From Candidatus Altimarinota bacterium (GTDB lineage Bacteria > Cyanobacteriota > Cyanobacteriia > Cyanobacteriales > Microcystaceae): a stretch of DNA of 56,932 nt. Under the pieces are notes generated by a model. The model searched no databases. It had not been told where the DNA came from and saw only the letters and a list, made by a program, of their open reading frames with translations. Every line of letters begins with the position of its first letter. Position 1 is the first letter of the stretch. Made by a program: the position numbers and the translations under genes. The DNA is taken from the NCBI GenBank assembly GCA_012031035.1, contig JAAUUT010000018.1, positions 1 through 56,932 of the forward strand. Direction: 5' to 3'. Of this stretch, positions 28,823 to 38,304 are shown one piece after another.

Positions 28823-31365
28823 ATGTCAGATATTTATTTCAGTTCGATCGTAGCCGAGCCTAACGCTTCATATCAATCTGGCTCATCAGCAGAAAAATGG
28901 CTCGAAGTTCTCGTCGATTGTCCTGGAGTACAAGGATTGTATACTTACCGAGCGAATGCCAATTTAGCTGTCAATCCCGGAGATATCGTTAGCGTTCCCT
29001 TTGGAATGCAGATTGTGGGGGGAATTGCTATTCGGTGGTTAGACTCGCCAAGTGCAGATCTCGATCGCGATCGCATCAAAGATGTAGAAGAAGTAATTAC
29101 TTCAGGTTTTTTCCCCGTTCCTATTGGCAGTTACTCAACCGCGTCGCCGAATATTACTGCACTGACTTGATGGCAGTTATTAAAGCTGCGTTGCCGCCGG
29201 GATTGTTAGAGCGATCGCAACGCCGTATCCGTCTCAAATCCAATACGCTTCCAGCAGGTGCAGAAACATTTTGTAGTCCCGCAGCAGGACAAATTCTGCA
29301 ACTGCTCAAATCTCAAAAAGAAGGCGATTACAGCGCTCAATACTTGCAACGACAAATTAGAAATGCACATCGAGCAATCAAAGAATTAATCAAACGCGGT
29401 TGGGTAGAAAGCTATCTCGAACCCCCAAAAACTACCCGTCCCAAACTGCAAAAAGCCATAACCTTGGTAGTAGACAGTTTTCCTATCGACTTAACGCAAC
29501 GACAGCGAGAAGTCCTAGAAGCATTACGATACCGAGGCGGCGAATTGTGGCTGACTGAATTATTGCAACTGTGCAAAGCCAGTTCTGCTATTATCGATGC
29601 ACTGGAAACCAAAGGATGCGTCGTCATTCAGCAACGAGAAAGACTGCGCTTAGCAGACGAACAACATCTGACGAGCGATGCCCCTAAAACCTTAACAAGC
29701 GCTCAAGCAGAAGCTTTGGAGACGATTTCTAATCTAGAAGGATTTGCACAAGTATTGCTGCATGGGGTAACAGGTTCGGGAAAAACCGAAGTTTACCTGC
29801 AAGCGATCGCACCTATCCTAGAAGCTGGGAAATCTGCGATCGTACTCGTTCCAGAAATCGGTTTAACGCCACAACTGACAGACCGTTTTCGCGATCGTTT
29901 CGGTCAGAAAGTCTGCGTTTATCATAGCGCCCTTTCTGATGGCGAACGTTACGACACTTGGCGGCAGATGCTGAGTGGCGAACCCCAAATCGTTATAGGG
30001 ACTCGTTCTGCGGTTTTTGTCCCCTTACCCAAACTCGGTTTAGTAATTCTAGACGAAGAACACGACTCTAGCTTTAAACAAACCCAACCCATTCCCACCT
30101 ATCACGCTCGTAACGTTGCTAAATGGAGGGCCGAATTAGAAAATTGTCCGATAATTTTAGGTTCCGCAACCCCTTCTTTAGAAAGTTGGGTAAGCGTCAA
30201 AAATGAGGAAGTCGTAGAGACGCGTTCCCCGAAGGGGTTCTCGAAGAGTAATTTCGCGTCTCTACACTCCCACGCACATTACCTATCATTACCAGAAAGA
30301 ATCCAATCCCGACCCTTACCGCCTGTCGAAATTGTCGATATGCGGCGAGAATTACAGATAGGAAATCGCTCTATTTTTAGTCAATCCTTGCAAAAAGCCT
30401 TAGAAACGCTACAAAAACGCCAAGAACAAGCAATTCTATTTATCAATCGTCGCGGACACAGCACATTTGTTTCTTGTAGAAGTTGCGGTTATGTGATGGA
30501 ATGTCCGAATTGCGATGTATCGCTTTCCTATCATTACACCCACGAAGGCGCAACCGAATTATTGCGCTGTCATTATTGCAACCATAGCAGTTTGCAACCG
30601 CGCAACTGTCCTGAATGTGGTTCTCCTTATTTAAAATTCTTTGGTAGTGGCACGCAAAAAGTTACTCAAGAGTTAGCACAACTGTTTCCTGACTTACGAA
30701 TTATTCGTTATGATAGCGATACCACTCGTACAAAAGGGGCACACCGCACCTTATTATCTAGTTTTGCACGAGGCGAAGCAGATGTATTAGTTGGGACTCA
30801 AATGCTAACCAAAGGACTCGATCTCGCGCAAGTGACGTTAGTAGGAGTCGTTGCAGCCGATGGGTTATTATACCATTCAGATTATCGAGCTTCAGAACGA
30901 GCCTTTCAAACCTTAGTTCAAGTAGCAGGTCGTGCGGGTCGCGGCGACGAACCCGGACGAGTCATTATTCAAACGTATTCGCCAGAACATCCCGTCATTC
31001 AAACCGTTAAACGTCATAATTACGAGAGTTTTGTCGAAACCGAACTAGTTCAACGGGAAGACTTAAATTATCCGCCTTACGGACGTTTAATTTTAATTCG
31101 ACTTAGCGGGGTTGATGAAGTTGAAGTTCAGAAAGCCGCAGAGATTTTAGCCGATGCTTGTAGTAATGTAGTCGGTTCCGATTGCGAAATCTTAGGGCCT
31201 GCACCTGCAAATATTATGCGGGTGGCGCGTCGTTATCGCTGGCATATTTTGCTTAAGTATGCCGCGATCGCAGGCGACGAGCGGCTAGATTTTAAAGAGT
31301 TACGCAATTTATGTCCTCAGTCGGTTAGCATGACGATTGATGTCGATCCATTGAGTATAGATTAG
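28823..31365 (+). CDS. priA: Primosomal protein N' (replication restart helicase), frameshift
   Basis: This is a ~847-residue PriA once two frames (28823-29170 and the frame ending at 31365) are joined. PriA unwinds stalled forks and reloads the replisome. Visible are the N-terminal DNA-binding domain, Walker A HGVTGSGKTEVY, the DEAH-type box LDEEHDSSFKQ, and eight zinc-binding Cys from CRSCGYVMECPNCD to CHYCN and CPECG. Helicase motifs lie in DVLVGTQMLTKGLDL and QVAGRAGRGDEPGRV. The break near 29122 is repaired by one T, giving FPVPYWQLLNRVAEYYCTDL. A palindromic repeat at 30214-30265 adds residues in frame between the helicase motifs. Confidence 0.9.
30214..30265. repeat. Palindromic repeat inserted in the priA coding region
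   Basis: The ends GTAGAGACGCG and CGCGTCTCTAC are perfect 11-base inverted repeats. Inside are two small hairpins, CCCCGAAGGGG and CTCGAAGAG. The element is read in frame as VETRSPKGFSKSNFASLH and lies in a variable linker after the ILGSATPSLESW motif. Family members at 21646 and 50456 lie between genes. Confidence 0.75.
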
Positions 31366-31382
31366 TACTATCTTGATATTAC

Positions 31383-31553
31383 GAACGAGTGGTTAAAAGT
31401 GCGATCGCTTTGGGTAACGATACTGATACTAATGCTTGCGTAGCAGGCGGTATTGCGGGGATACGAGATGGCATTGAGGCGATTCCCCAACGCTGGCAGG
31501 ATGGACTTAGAGGGCAAGAATTGTTAAAACCATTACTCAATCGCCTTATTTGA
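31383..31553 (+). pseudogene. C-terminal remnant of an ADP-ribosylglycohydrolase
   Basis: A frame of 56 codons reads VVKSAIALGNDTDTNACVAG, then GIAGIRDGIEAIPQRWQDGL, and ends at TGA 31551. The D-x-DT-NA/GGIAG pattern is the metal-binding C-terminal motif of DraG-type ADP-ribosylglycohydrolases. The rest of the domain is absent, and priA ends just upstream. It is a gene fragment with no expected function. Confidence 0.7.
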
Positions 31554-31676
31554 ACTGGCGATCGCGATACCCTCTACAAGAATGATGACAATATCATTTA
31601 TGTTTCTCTGCTTATCTCTTTTTTTGACGCGATCGCAAATTTAACAAGGAACATTACGAGTCAAAAAATATAAAAA

Positions 31677-33179
31677 CTAATTTAACTCAAGAAAAGATTG
31701 TGCGACTTCTTGAATTGATTTCTCTTTATTATCAACTTGATAATTCAATTGTTGCATCCGAGAAGCAGAAAGTTTTCCAATTAATTCAGCGATCGCGTTT
31801 TGCAATTGTGGATATCTCTCTAGCGTCTTTTGATTAAATATCGGAACGGCTTCATAAGGGGGGAAATAGCGTTTATCGTCTTTTAAAATCGTTAAATTCA
31901 AAACAGGAATTAATCCATCCGTAGAATTGCCTGCTACCAAGTCAACTTGTTTTTTTAATAAAGCTTGATAGACTAAACTCAAATCCATTGCTTGTGGAGT
32001 TTCGGCAAATTTTAATCCATAGGTTTTAGCTAAACCTGGGTAGCCGTCTGGTCGTTCCAAAAACTCATAACCAAATCCAGCTTTCCATTGAGACGTATAT
32101 TTTGCAGCTTCAGAAATGTTTTGAAGATTAAATTGCTGGGCATCTTCTTGGCGAATAATAATAGCAAAAGTATTTTCAAACCCCAAAGATGGAAAAACTT
32201 CTAACTGAAATTGCTCTTGATAAGCTTGCTTGACTTGTCGATAAACTTCTTGCGGATCGGTAAGCGGTTTTTGTTTGAGAATTGTTGTAAAAGCCGTTCC
32301 CGTATATTCTACATATCCATCGATTTTGCCTGTTTTAAGTGCTTCGTGAACGATTAGATCTCCCCCTAAATTAAAACGGCGATCTACTGTTAAATTAGTT
32401 TTTGCTTCGATTTGTTGAGCGAGAATTTCTCCTAAAATAACTTGTTCGGTAAAATTCTTAGAACCTATTATTATTGAAGCAGCAGGTTGACGCGCGATCG
32501 CCCACAAACTCAACCCCAACAAAATTGCTATCCCAACAGATAACCCAACTAACCATTGCTTGCGTTTTCCTGGTTGCCTTAAATAATTCTCCAGCCAACC
32601 AATGACAATATCGGCAACAATTGCAATAATCGCTGAAGGAATTGCCCCTGCTAAAATAAGCCGATTGTCGATTCTAGTAAGACCTTGAAAAATAAAGACT
32701 CCTAACCCGCCGCCACCAATTGCAGCAGCAATGGTAGCAATCCCGACGCAAATAACCGTTGCAACTCTTACACCAGCTAAAATTACGCCCAACGCTAAAG
32801 GAATTTCCACCCGCCATAACATTTGCCATTCGGTCATTCCCATCGCCTTCGCCGCTTCTCGGATGGCTGGATCGATGCTGGTAATTCCGGTATAAGTATT
32901 GCGGATGAGGGGGAGTAAAGCGTAGAGAGATAAAGCGACAATCGCGGGGGTTTTACCAATTCCACCTAAAAACGGAACGGCGATCAGAAAGCCAAAAATT
33001 GCCAAACTAGGAATTGTTTGAATCGCGTTAGCAATGCCGAGAATGGGTTTAGCAATTTGGGGTTGGCGGGTAATGAGGATGCCTAATGGAATACCGATCG
33101 CGATCGCTGCTGTCATGGCAACAGCAACCAAGATTAAATGTTCGCCAGTTCGCAGCCAAATTTCAGACCAATCGCTCAT
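31677..33179 (-). CDS. Osmoprotectant ABC transporter: permease fused to substrate-binding domain
   Basis: This 500-residue protein combines two transporter parts. Residues ~1-210 are an inner-membrane permease of the ProW/OpuCB type, with the EAA-like loop EAAKAMGMTEWQMLWRVEIP. After one more membrane segment (~215-232) comes an OpuAC-type ligand-binding domain (SKNFTEQVILGEILAQQ to the end). It is tethered, so it faces the periplasm. Ligands of the family are glycine betaine, choline, proline or related osmolytes; the exact one is not visible. It is co-oriented with the ATPase gene 110 bases upstream, and together they make a complete importer. Confidence 0.9.
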   Translation of the reverse strand: MSDWSEIWLRTGEHLILVAVAMTAAIAIGIPLGILITRQPQIAKPILGIANAIQTIPSLAIFGFLIAVPFLGGIGKTPAIVALSLYALLPLIRNTYTGITSIDPAIREAAKAMGMTEWQMLWRVEIPLALGVILAGVRVATVICVGIATIAAAIGGGGLGVFIFQGLTRIDNRLILAGAIPSAIIAIVADIVIGWLENYLRQPGKRKQWLVGLSVGIAILLGLSLWAIARQPAASIIIGSKNFTEQVILGEILAQQIEAKTNLTVDRRFNLGGDLIVHEALKTGKIDGYVEYTGTAFTTILKQKPLTDPQEVYRQVKQAYQEQFQLEVFPSLGFENTFAIIIRQEDAQQFNLQNISEAAKYTSQWKAGFGYEFLERPDGYPGLAKTYGLKFAETPQAMDLSLVYQALLKKQVDLVAGNSTDGLIPVLNLTILKDDKRYFPPYEAVPIFNQKTLERYPQLQNAIAELIGKLSASRMQQLNYQVDNKEKSIQEVAQSFLELN

Positions 33180-33289
33180 ACTTCTACTTTAACTTAGAGC
33201 AGTCTAGTGCTAAGCGAGAGTGTGGGGAGTGTGGGAAGACAAGGGGGAATATTTACTTTTGACAAAAGCCTTCCATGACTGGTAACTGG

Positions 33290-34057
33290 TCACTGGTCAC
33301 TGTTAAAAGCGATCGCGCGCAGACAAGCTAAAAAACGTCGCGCTTCTGGATGAGTATCTTGTTTAAATTCCGCAGGCGTTCCTAAACTGACTAATTGGCC
33401 TTCCTGCATTAAACCAATTCTGGTGGCGAGAATAAAAGCTTCTTGAATGTCGTGGGTGACAAAAATAACCGTTTTTCTTAGTTGTTTGCGTAAAGAATCG
33501 AACTGTTGTTGCAATTCGAGACGAGTAATGGGATCGAGTGCCCCAAAAGGTTCGTCCATCAAGAGAATGGGGGGATCGGCAGCAAGGGCCCTCGCAACGC
33601 CTACGCGCTGTTTTTGTCCGCCTGAGAGTTGATGGGGATAGCGAGAAGCAAATTTTTCGGGTTCTAACCCAACTAAATGAAGTAATTCATAAACTCGTGC
33701 CTTGATGCGATTGGCTTTCCAGTTTTCTAGCGAAGGAACGAGCGCAATATTATCTTCTACACTTAAATGAGGAAATAAGCCGATTTCTTGAATGACATAA
33801 CCGATGCTGCGTCTTAATTTAATAGCATCCCATTCAGTAGTCGGGCGATCGCGAACGATTACTTGTCCTTGTGTTGGGACGAGTAAATGATTAATCAATT
33901 TTAAGGTGGTTGTTTTGCCGCTACCGCTGCGTCCTAGTAAAATTAGAGCTTCACCTTCATAGATGTTGAGGTTGAGACGATATAAAAGGTCGCGCTGTTG
34001 AACTCGATAGCTGACTTCTCGAAATTCAACAGCGATGTTTTGTTTGCCAGCCATCAA
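33290..34057 (-). CDS. Osmoprotectant ABC transporter ATP-binding protein
   Basis: This 255-residue ATPase is the energising subunit for the fused permease encoded downstream. Walker A is LLGRSGSGKTTTLKLIN (~42), the Q-loop is YVIQEIGLFPHLS, the signature is LSGGQKQRVGVARAL (~143) and Walker B is ILLMDEPFGALDP. FVTHDIQEAFILA carries the switch His. It lacks the C-terminal CBS pair of OpuCA. The start is TTG 34057 or, more likely, ATG 34054. It matches the OpuCA/ProV family apart from that shortening. Confidence 0.9.
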   Translation of the reverse strand: MMAGKQNIAVEFREVSYRVQQRDLLYRLNLNIYEGEALILLGRSGSGKTTTLKLINHLLVPTQGQVIVRDRPTTEWDAIKLRRSIGYVIQEIGLFPHLSVEDNIALVPSLENWKANRIKARVYELLHLVGLEPEKFASRYPHQLSGGQKQRVGVARALAADPPILLMDEPFGALDPITRLELQQQFDSLRKQLRKTVIFVTHDIQEAFILATRIGLMQEGQLVSLGTPAEFKQDTHPEARRFLACLRAIAFNSDQ

Positions 34058-34104
34058 CTCACAAGCAATAATTTTCCATCTCTAGTTTAATCGACTAGCT
34101 TCTA

Positions 34105-34482
34105 TTAAAATTGCGTAAAGGGGACGCGAAAAGTCGAGAGGGGTTCTGCATCTGTTTCTATATTTTCCTCGACATTTTTCCAGTCTCGATTTATTCTTAC
34201 TGTTCTCTCAATAAAAGAACTCGTTCGCTTTTCATTGACAGATTGATTGATTATTCGTGCTTCGTACTCTCCTCCAACGCCGCCTAGCCACTCGGCTGAA
34301 GTTTTCTCCTCAATTCCCACTAAATCCCCCGCTGTTCCTGTCGAAATCATAAAGGGTTTAGGTTGCGTAATTGGATTTTCGGCTAAAGCTGGAAGTAAGC
34401 CTAGCGTCATTCCAAACGTTAGTATGGTGAGTGTCAGTGTAGTAGAATTTTGTAATTTGTTAGCGCCGTGCATATTTGCCAC
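34105..34482 (-). CDS. Small exported hypothetical protein
   Basis: This 125-residue protein has an N-terminal signal peptide (LTLTILTFGMTLGLLPALA, cleavage after ALA). The mature part is charged and contains no Cys or known motif. It has the same orientation as the osmoprotectant transporter genes downstream, 47 bases away, but no link is proven. I do not recognise the family. Confidence 0.65.
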   Translation of the reverse strand: MANMHGANKLQNSTTLTLTILTFGMTLGLLPALAENPITQPKPFMISTGTAGDLVGIEEKTSAEWLGGVGGEYEARIINQSVNEKRTSSFIERTVRINRDWKNVEENIETDAEPLSTFRVPFTQF

Positions 34483-34776
34483 CTTTGGGCGGTAGTGAAA
34501 TCGAGCTTATTTTTCTTTTGCTGCTCCTCAATTCAGTTTTTACACCACACTTTTAAATCCCAATAGGCAAAGCTTTTTCAAACTAGCCCAAAGCTTACAA
34601 TCGATACTTTTTCATATTTTTATTGTATTTATCCTTTCTCAAATATATTATTAAAACTTGTTGAAATTTGTCTATTTTTTTACTAAATAATTTTATTTGC
34701 ATTTATATTTATAAATTAAAATCTGTAAAAATCAAGCAATAGCGACAACTTCTTATTTTGCAAATATAGGAAAAAT

Positions 34777-34983
34777 ATGCATATTAAACAAGCCAACTAT
34801 CAAGCAGATTTTACTTCAATCGAAACAATTCGGCGTTTAGTTTTTCAGGAAGAACAAGGGGTTCCATCAGACATCGAATTTGACGGATTAGACGAAACGG
34901 CACAGCATCTTTTAGCTTATTTAGACGATCGCGCGGTGGGAACGATTAGAATGAGATATTTAAAGCCGAATCTTGCCAAGTAG
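34777..34983 (+). pseudogene. Truncated GNAT acetyltransferase
   Basis: 68 codons match the N-terminal half of an ElaA-like GNAT protein: ETIRRLVFQEEQGVPSDIEF, then HLLAYLDDRAVGTIRMRYL. The frame ends at TAG after PNLAK, just where the acetyl-CoA-binding motif of this family should begin. No continuation is visible in the other frames downstream. AGGA lies 7 bases before the ATG. The protein lacks its cofactor site and is probably inactive. The break coincides with the start of the unrecognised minus-strand operon. Confidence 0.7.
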
Positions 34984-35022
34984 GAATACCCTGACAGATA
35001 TACGTTTGTATTATCTTATAGC

Positions 35023-35205
35023 TCATTCTTTCCTTCTCGGAACCAGTTGCCCAAAATACCCACCAACGCCAAAATAAGCTAAGTCGGCAAAACGAGCGCG
35101 GTAACTCGGATCGATCGCAGCCAGCCAAATGCTACCGCTTATCAGTACCAACACGACGAGCGATCGCACCGAGAAATTCTGGTGAAACCAATCAGAACCC
35201 CACAT
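35023..35205 (-). CDS. Small single-span membrane protein, third gene of operon
   Basis: A 60-residue protein has one hydrophobic segment (VRSLVVLVLISGSIWLAA), a Gly/aromatic stretch (LAYFGVGGYFGQLV) and a basic end (PRRKE). It starts 6 bases after the stop of the preceding gene. Size and shape recall phage holin-like or small accessory membrane proteins, but I cannot assign it. Confidence 0.6.
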   Translation of the reverse strand: MWGSDWFHQNFSVRSLVVLVLISGSIWLAAIDPSYRARFADLAYFGVGGYFGQLVPRRKE

Positions 35206-35211
35206 ATAGCG

Positions 35212-35634
35212 CTACATCGACAAAACCAAGTCATCACCCGCTATGACTGTTGTCGTAAAAATAAAGTTTTTGTTTTCCCGATAAGAGCGATCGCTTTTAA
35301 CCAAACTCATAAACTCCCGATGCCCCTTGCGAGTGCGTCCCACCAAACAGCCCGCCGACGAGGAACCGATATTCCCGACGGGCAAATCGTACCCCCAATC
35401 CGTTAAATAGGTAGTCGCGTGTAAAAACAAGTTCATCCTGCCGATGGTAAGCAGTAGCGAATCATCTTCAGAGTGCAAGCAAGCTTTAAGCAGCGCTTGT
35501 CTGGGAGTCGTCAGATCGAGATTGTCGTCCGATGCGCTTACGTCGCGAAAATATTCTCTAATTAACTGATTCCAAATGCGCTTGTTAACATCTTGAAATT
35601 GCTCGGTTGAAGTAAAATTATGGGGTTCCGTCAT
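35212..35634 (-). CDS. Hypothetical protein, second gene of operon
   Basis: This 140-residue soluble protein is not recognised. It has no signal peptide. GGAG lies 4 bases before its ATG, inside the end of the upstream gene. The 17-base overlap suggests translational coupling. The middle (LLLTIGRMNLFLHATTYLTD) is hydrophobic but not a membrane span. A Gly/Ser turn (GNIGSSSAGCLVGRTRKGHR) follows. Confidence 0.65.
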   Translation of the reverse strand: MTEPHNFTSTEQFQDVNKRIWNQLIREYFRDVSASDDNLDLTTPRQALLKACLHSEDDSLLLTIGRMNLFLHATTYLTDWGYDLPVGNIGSSSAGCLVGRTRKGHREFMSLVKSDRSYRENKNFIFTTTVIAGDDLVLSM

Positions 35635-36457
35635 TTTCTCCCTCTCCTCTAAAGACGTTTTCGGTATTGGCGGGCGCGCCAGAAGCTTGCTTGCTTTCCG
35701 TAACGTCGGTTTTTACGGGTTCGTTATCTTCTCGCGCCTTGGGCGTTAAGTCTTTAATGTTTTTGTCGAATTGTTCCTTTTGCTCGTTTAATTGCCCAGC
35801 CTCTTGTTGAATGTTTTGCACCTCGCCGAGTACGCCGCCCAAGCTGCTAGCCGCATCGTCGAGGGAGTCGATTCCTTCTCGGAAGCGATCGATTTTGCGC
35901 GTCCAGGCATTTGTCATCGTGACTCGCTCTGGCATCCACTTGTAAGCGTTTTCTCCAACTACGCGGAATCGTTTGAGAGCATTTCCTATCTTGCCCGTAT
36001 TCTCGGCAGTCCATTCCATGATTTCACGAGCGGAATCTTGCATACTCCTGATCGTCCAAACGATGTTAGAGGTGCTAGAGATGATTCGATTGGCTTTTGC
36101 CCAGTTTCTTTTAGCAGTCGTCCAATTTTCAGCCCCAAAAACAGACCTCATCCAACTATCAAGCAAAGTCGATAACTGCCCATTAATGTCGAGAGGGTTG
36201 TTTTTTTCATCTCGGATATTGATAGTGTGGAGCAATTGACTCGTGACTTCTCCTAACGTTTGAGCTAAATTGTTGGAAAGCATTGCAGCGTTGTGAATTA
36301 ACAGTATGGTATTTAAAGCATTGAGAATTTTATCCATGCGCGTCGCTCGCCAAGCTTTCTTACTCAACTCGTTAAGCGCGCTCAAAGTTTTATCAATTAG
36401 GTTAACCTTAGTATTCGTTTGATTGCTGACAACTAACAAATTTTTTAAAGAGTACAT
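35618..36457 (-). CDS. Hypothetical helical protein, first gene of operon
   Basis: This 279-residue protein is predicted to be mostly helical and polar, with no signal peptide and no known motif. Residues ~1-170 hold repeated amphipathic helices with many Trp (RSVFGAENWTTAKRNWAKA, WTIRSMQDSAREIMEWTAE). Residues ~195-245 look like a coiled coil (DDAASSLGGVLGEVQNIQQE, then AGQLNEQKEQFDKNIKDL). The last 40 residues are a disordered acidic tail. The three genes of this operon are co-directional and overlap or nearly overlap. A phage- or injection-particle origin is possible but not shown. Confidence 0.65.
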   Translation of the reverse strand: MYSLKNLLVVSNQTNTKVNLIDKTLSALNELSKKAWRATRMDKILNALNTILLIHNAAMLSNNLAQTLGEVTSQLLHTINIRDEKNNPLDINGQLSTLLDSWMRSVFGAENWTTAKRNWAKANRIISSTSNIVWTIRSMQDSAREIMEWTAENTGKIGNALKRFRVVGENAYKWMPERVTMTNAWTRKIDRFREGIDSLDDAASSLGGVLGEVQNIQQEAGQLNEQKEQFDKNIKDLTPKAREDNEPVKTDVTESKQASGAPANTENVFRGEGENDGTP

Positions 36458-36645
36458 CCATCAATATTCTTCCTTATCTCCCCATCTTTCTCTCATTTAT
36501 CGCTGAAATAGGAATCTTTTTTAGCCGATCGCAGTCGCTCTTGCTGAGTATGAATGCTTGAATAGGAATTGCGACAATCGACTTGTAGGTTTTGTGTCGG
36601 AATTTCTGTAACAATTTTAACAGGGAGTCTTTTTGAGGAGCGTCG

Positions 36646-37319
36646 ATGACCGTAACCGATTCAGAAATTGATATTTCCAAGTATATCGACCATGCACTGC
36701 TCGATCCTACCGCTACTCCCGAAAAAGTAGCACAGTGTTGTATCGAAGCAGAGCAGTTTCATTTTGCAGCCGTTTGCGTCTATCCTACTGCGGTTCGACA
36801 AGCTAGCGAACTGCTGCATGGCAAAAAATTCAAATCTGTACGACTATTGGCTTTCCTACAGGAGCAACCACTTCAGCCGTCAAACTCTACGAAGCGCAAG
36901 AAGCAGTCGAGAATGGTGCGACTGAATTGGATGTAGTCATTAATTTAGGTTGGCTAAAAGTTGGGAAATCCGAAGAGATATATCAAGAAATTGCGGCTAT
37001 TTGCGAGGAAACCGGACAAACCGTTAAAGCTATACTAGAAACTAATCTCCTCACTGATACCGAAAAGCGACTCGCCGCAGAAATTTGTATGGATGCTGGA
37101 GTAGCCTATCTTAAAACGAATACGGGTTGGTTTGGCGGTGCTACTGTTGCCGACGTTCGTTTTTTAAGAAATATTACCAAAGGACAAGTGGGTCTTAAAG
37201 CTTCAGGCGGGATTCGTACCCTCGCACAGGCTTTAGAATTAATAGCCGCAGGTGCAACACGACTCGGCACTTCTCGCGGAGTTGAGTTAATTCGACAACA
37301 AGAAAATGATGAATTATGA
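36646..37319 (+). CDS. deoC: Deoxyribose-phosphate aldolase, frameshift
   Basis: This ~224-residue enzyme splits deoxyribose 5-phosphate into glyceraldehyde 3-phosphate and acetaldehyde in deoxynucleoside breakdown. Two overlapping frames (36646-36936 and the frame ending at 37319) join if one A is added to the A6 run near 36823-36828. This gives KICTVIGFPTGA-like sequence [20 protein letters not shown] and then [13 protein letters not shown]. The Schiff-base Lys is in YLKTNTGWF, and KASGGIRT forms the phosphate site. Everything else is intact, so a sequencing error is likely. Confidence 0.88.
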
Positions 37320-37383
37320 ATGATGAATTATGAAAATTAGGAGGAAAGCAGTCTAGTAGAGACGCAATGTTCTTCCTTGTATC

Positions 37384-37425
37384 CCCTACTCCCTACTCCC
37401 TACTCCCTACTCCCTACTCCCTATT
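37384..37425. repeat. Heptanucleotide tandem repeat (CCCTACT)x5
   Basis: Five perfect copies of CCCTACT and one variant lie in the short spacer just before the recO start. The run lies within 12 bases of the recO ATG, so it may overlap the leader. It is an STRR-type repeat, which can change in copy number. Confidence 0.8.
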
Positions 37426-37436
37426 GCCTATTTCCT

Positions 37437-38264
37437 ATGACCAAAACCTATCAAGCCACTGGAATTATTTTAAAAGGAATGCCACTAGGGGAGGCCGATC
37501 GCCTCTTGACGATTCTTTCGCCAGAATATGGCTTAATTCGGGCTGTAGCGCCAGGAGCAAGAAAGCACAAGTCGAGATTGCGAGGCAGAAGTGAATTATT
37601 TGTAGTCAATCAATGGCTGATTGTGAAAGGGCGATCCCTCGATAAAATTACTCAAGCAGAAACCTTAGAAACTTACCCCCGCTTGAGTCGCGATCTCGGA
37701 AGACTTGCTGCTAGTCAGTATTTAGCGGAGTTAGTTCTGTGCATGGCTTTGAGCGATCGACCCGAAAGAGAACTTTACGAATTGCTTGGCGAACATCTGC
37801 GCCGCCTCGAACAATCTTCAGACGATCGCAACATCCTCGCCTATCTCTCGCAAGCTGTTTTTCACCTATTGGCGATCGCGGGAATTGCCCCCGAAGTCCA
37901 ACGCTGCTGTTTGACCCAAAAGGCGATCGCTCCCAATTTTAGCGATTCGCGCTGGCGAGTCGGGTTTAGCTTTGAAGGTGGCGGACTCGTTAATTTATCA
38001 ACGCGAGAATCCTTCTCTCAGACCGCCAGCGAATCTTTAACCAATGCTGCTGAAATTTCGTTGCCCAAAATCGATACTAAGTTAGGCGCTTGTGAATTGA
38101 ATATCCTACAACAATTAGGCAGCCAAGATTTACCTGCAATATCCGAACTTTCTTCTGAGGAAATGGCTTGGGTGAAAATAGAGCATTTGTTAAGAGATTA
38201 CAGTAAATATCATTTTGGTCGTTCTTTTCGTTCTGCTAGCTTAGTTGATGCGCTATCTCCTTAG
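37437..38264 (+). CDS. recO: DNA repair protein RecO
   Basis: This 275-residue recombination mediator loads RecA onto gapped DNA together with RecR and RecF. The N-terminal OB fold is seen in [20 protein letters not shown] and [17 protein letters not shown]. The helical domain contains [20 protein letters not shown]. The family zinc-site is degenerate: only CC in VQRCCLTQ is visible. An upstream in-frame ATG at 37377 would translate the CCCTACT repeat. The start at ATG 37437 ([12 protein letters not shown]) is much more likely. Confidence 0.92.
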   Translation: MTKTYQATGIILKGMPLGEADRLLTILSPEYGLIRAVAPGARKHKSRLRGRSELFVVNQWLIVKGRSLDKITQAETLETYPRLSRDLGRLAASQYLAELVLCMALSDRPERELYELLGEHLRRLEQSSDDRNILAYLSQAVFHLLAIAGIAPEVQRCCLTQKAIAPNFSDSRWRVGFSFEGGGLVNLSTRESFSQTASESLTNAAEISLPKIDTKLGACELNILQQLGSQDLPAISELSSEEMAWVKIEHLLRDYSKYHFGRSFRSASLVDALSP

Positions 38265-38304
38265 AATTTTAACTATCTACTTAAAATTTCTTTAAAAAAA
38301 TGTA

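Noticed and set aside
36474..36680. A 68-codon minus-strand frame overlapping the deoC start
   Set aside because: It begins inside deoC, and no family is recognisable. It is most likely a shadow frame.
37384..37425. Regular CCCTACT repeats that could suggest a CRISPR array
   Set aside because: The units are 7 bases, directly tandem and without spacers. They fit short tandem repeats of cyanobacteria.
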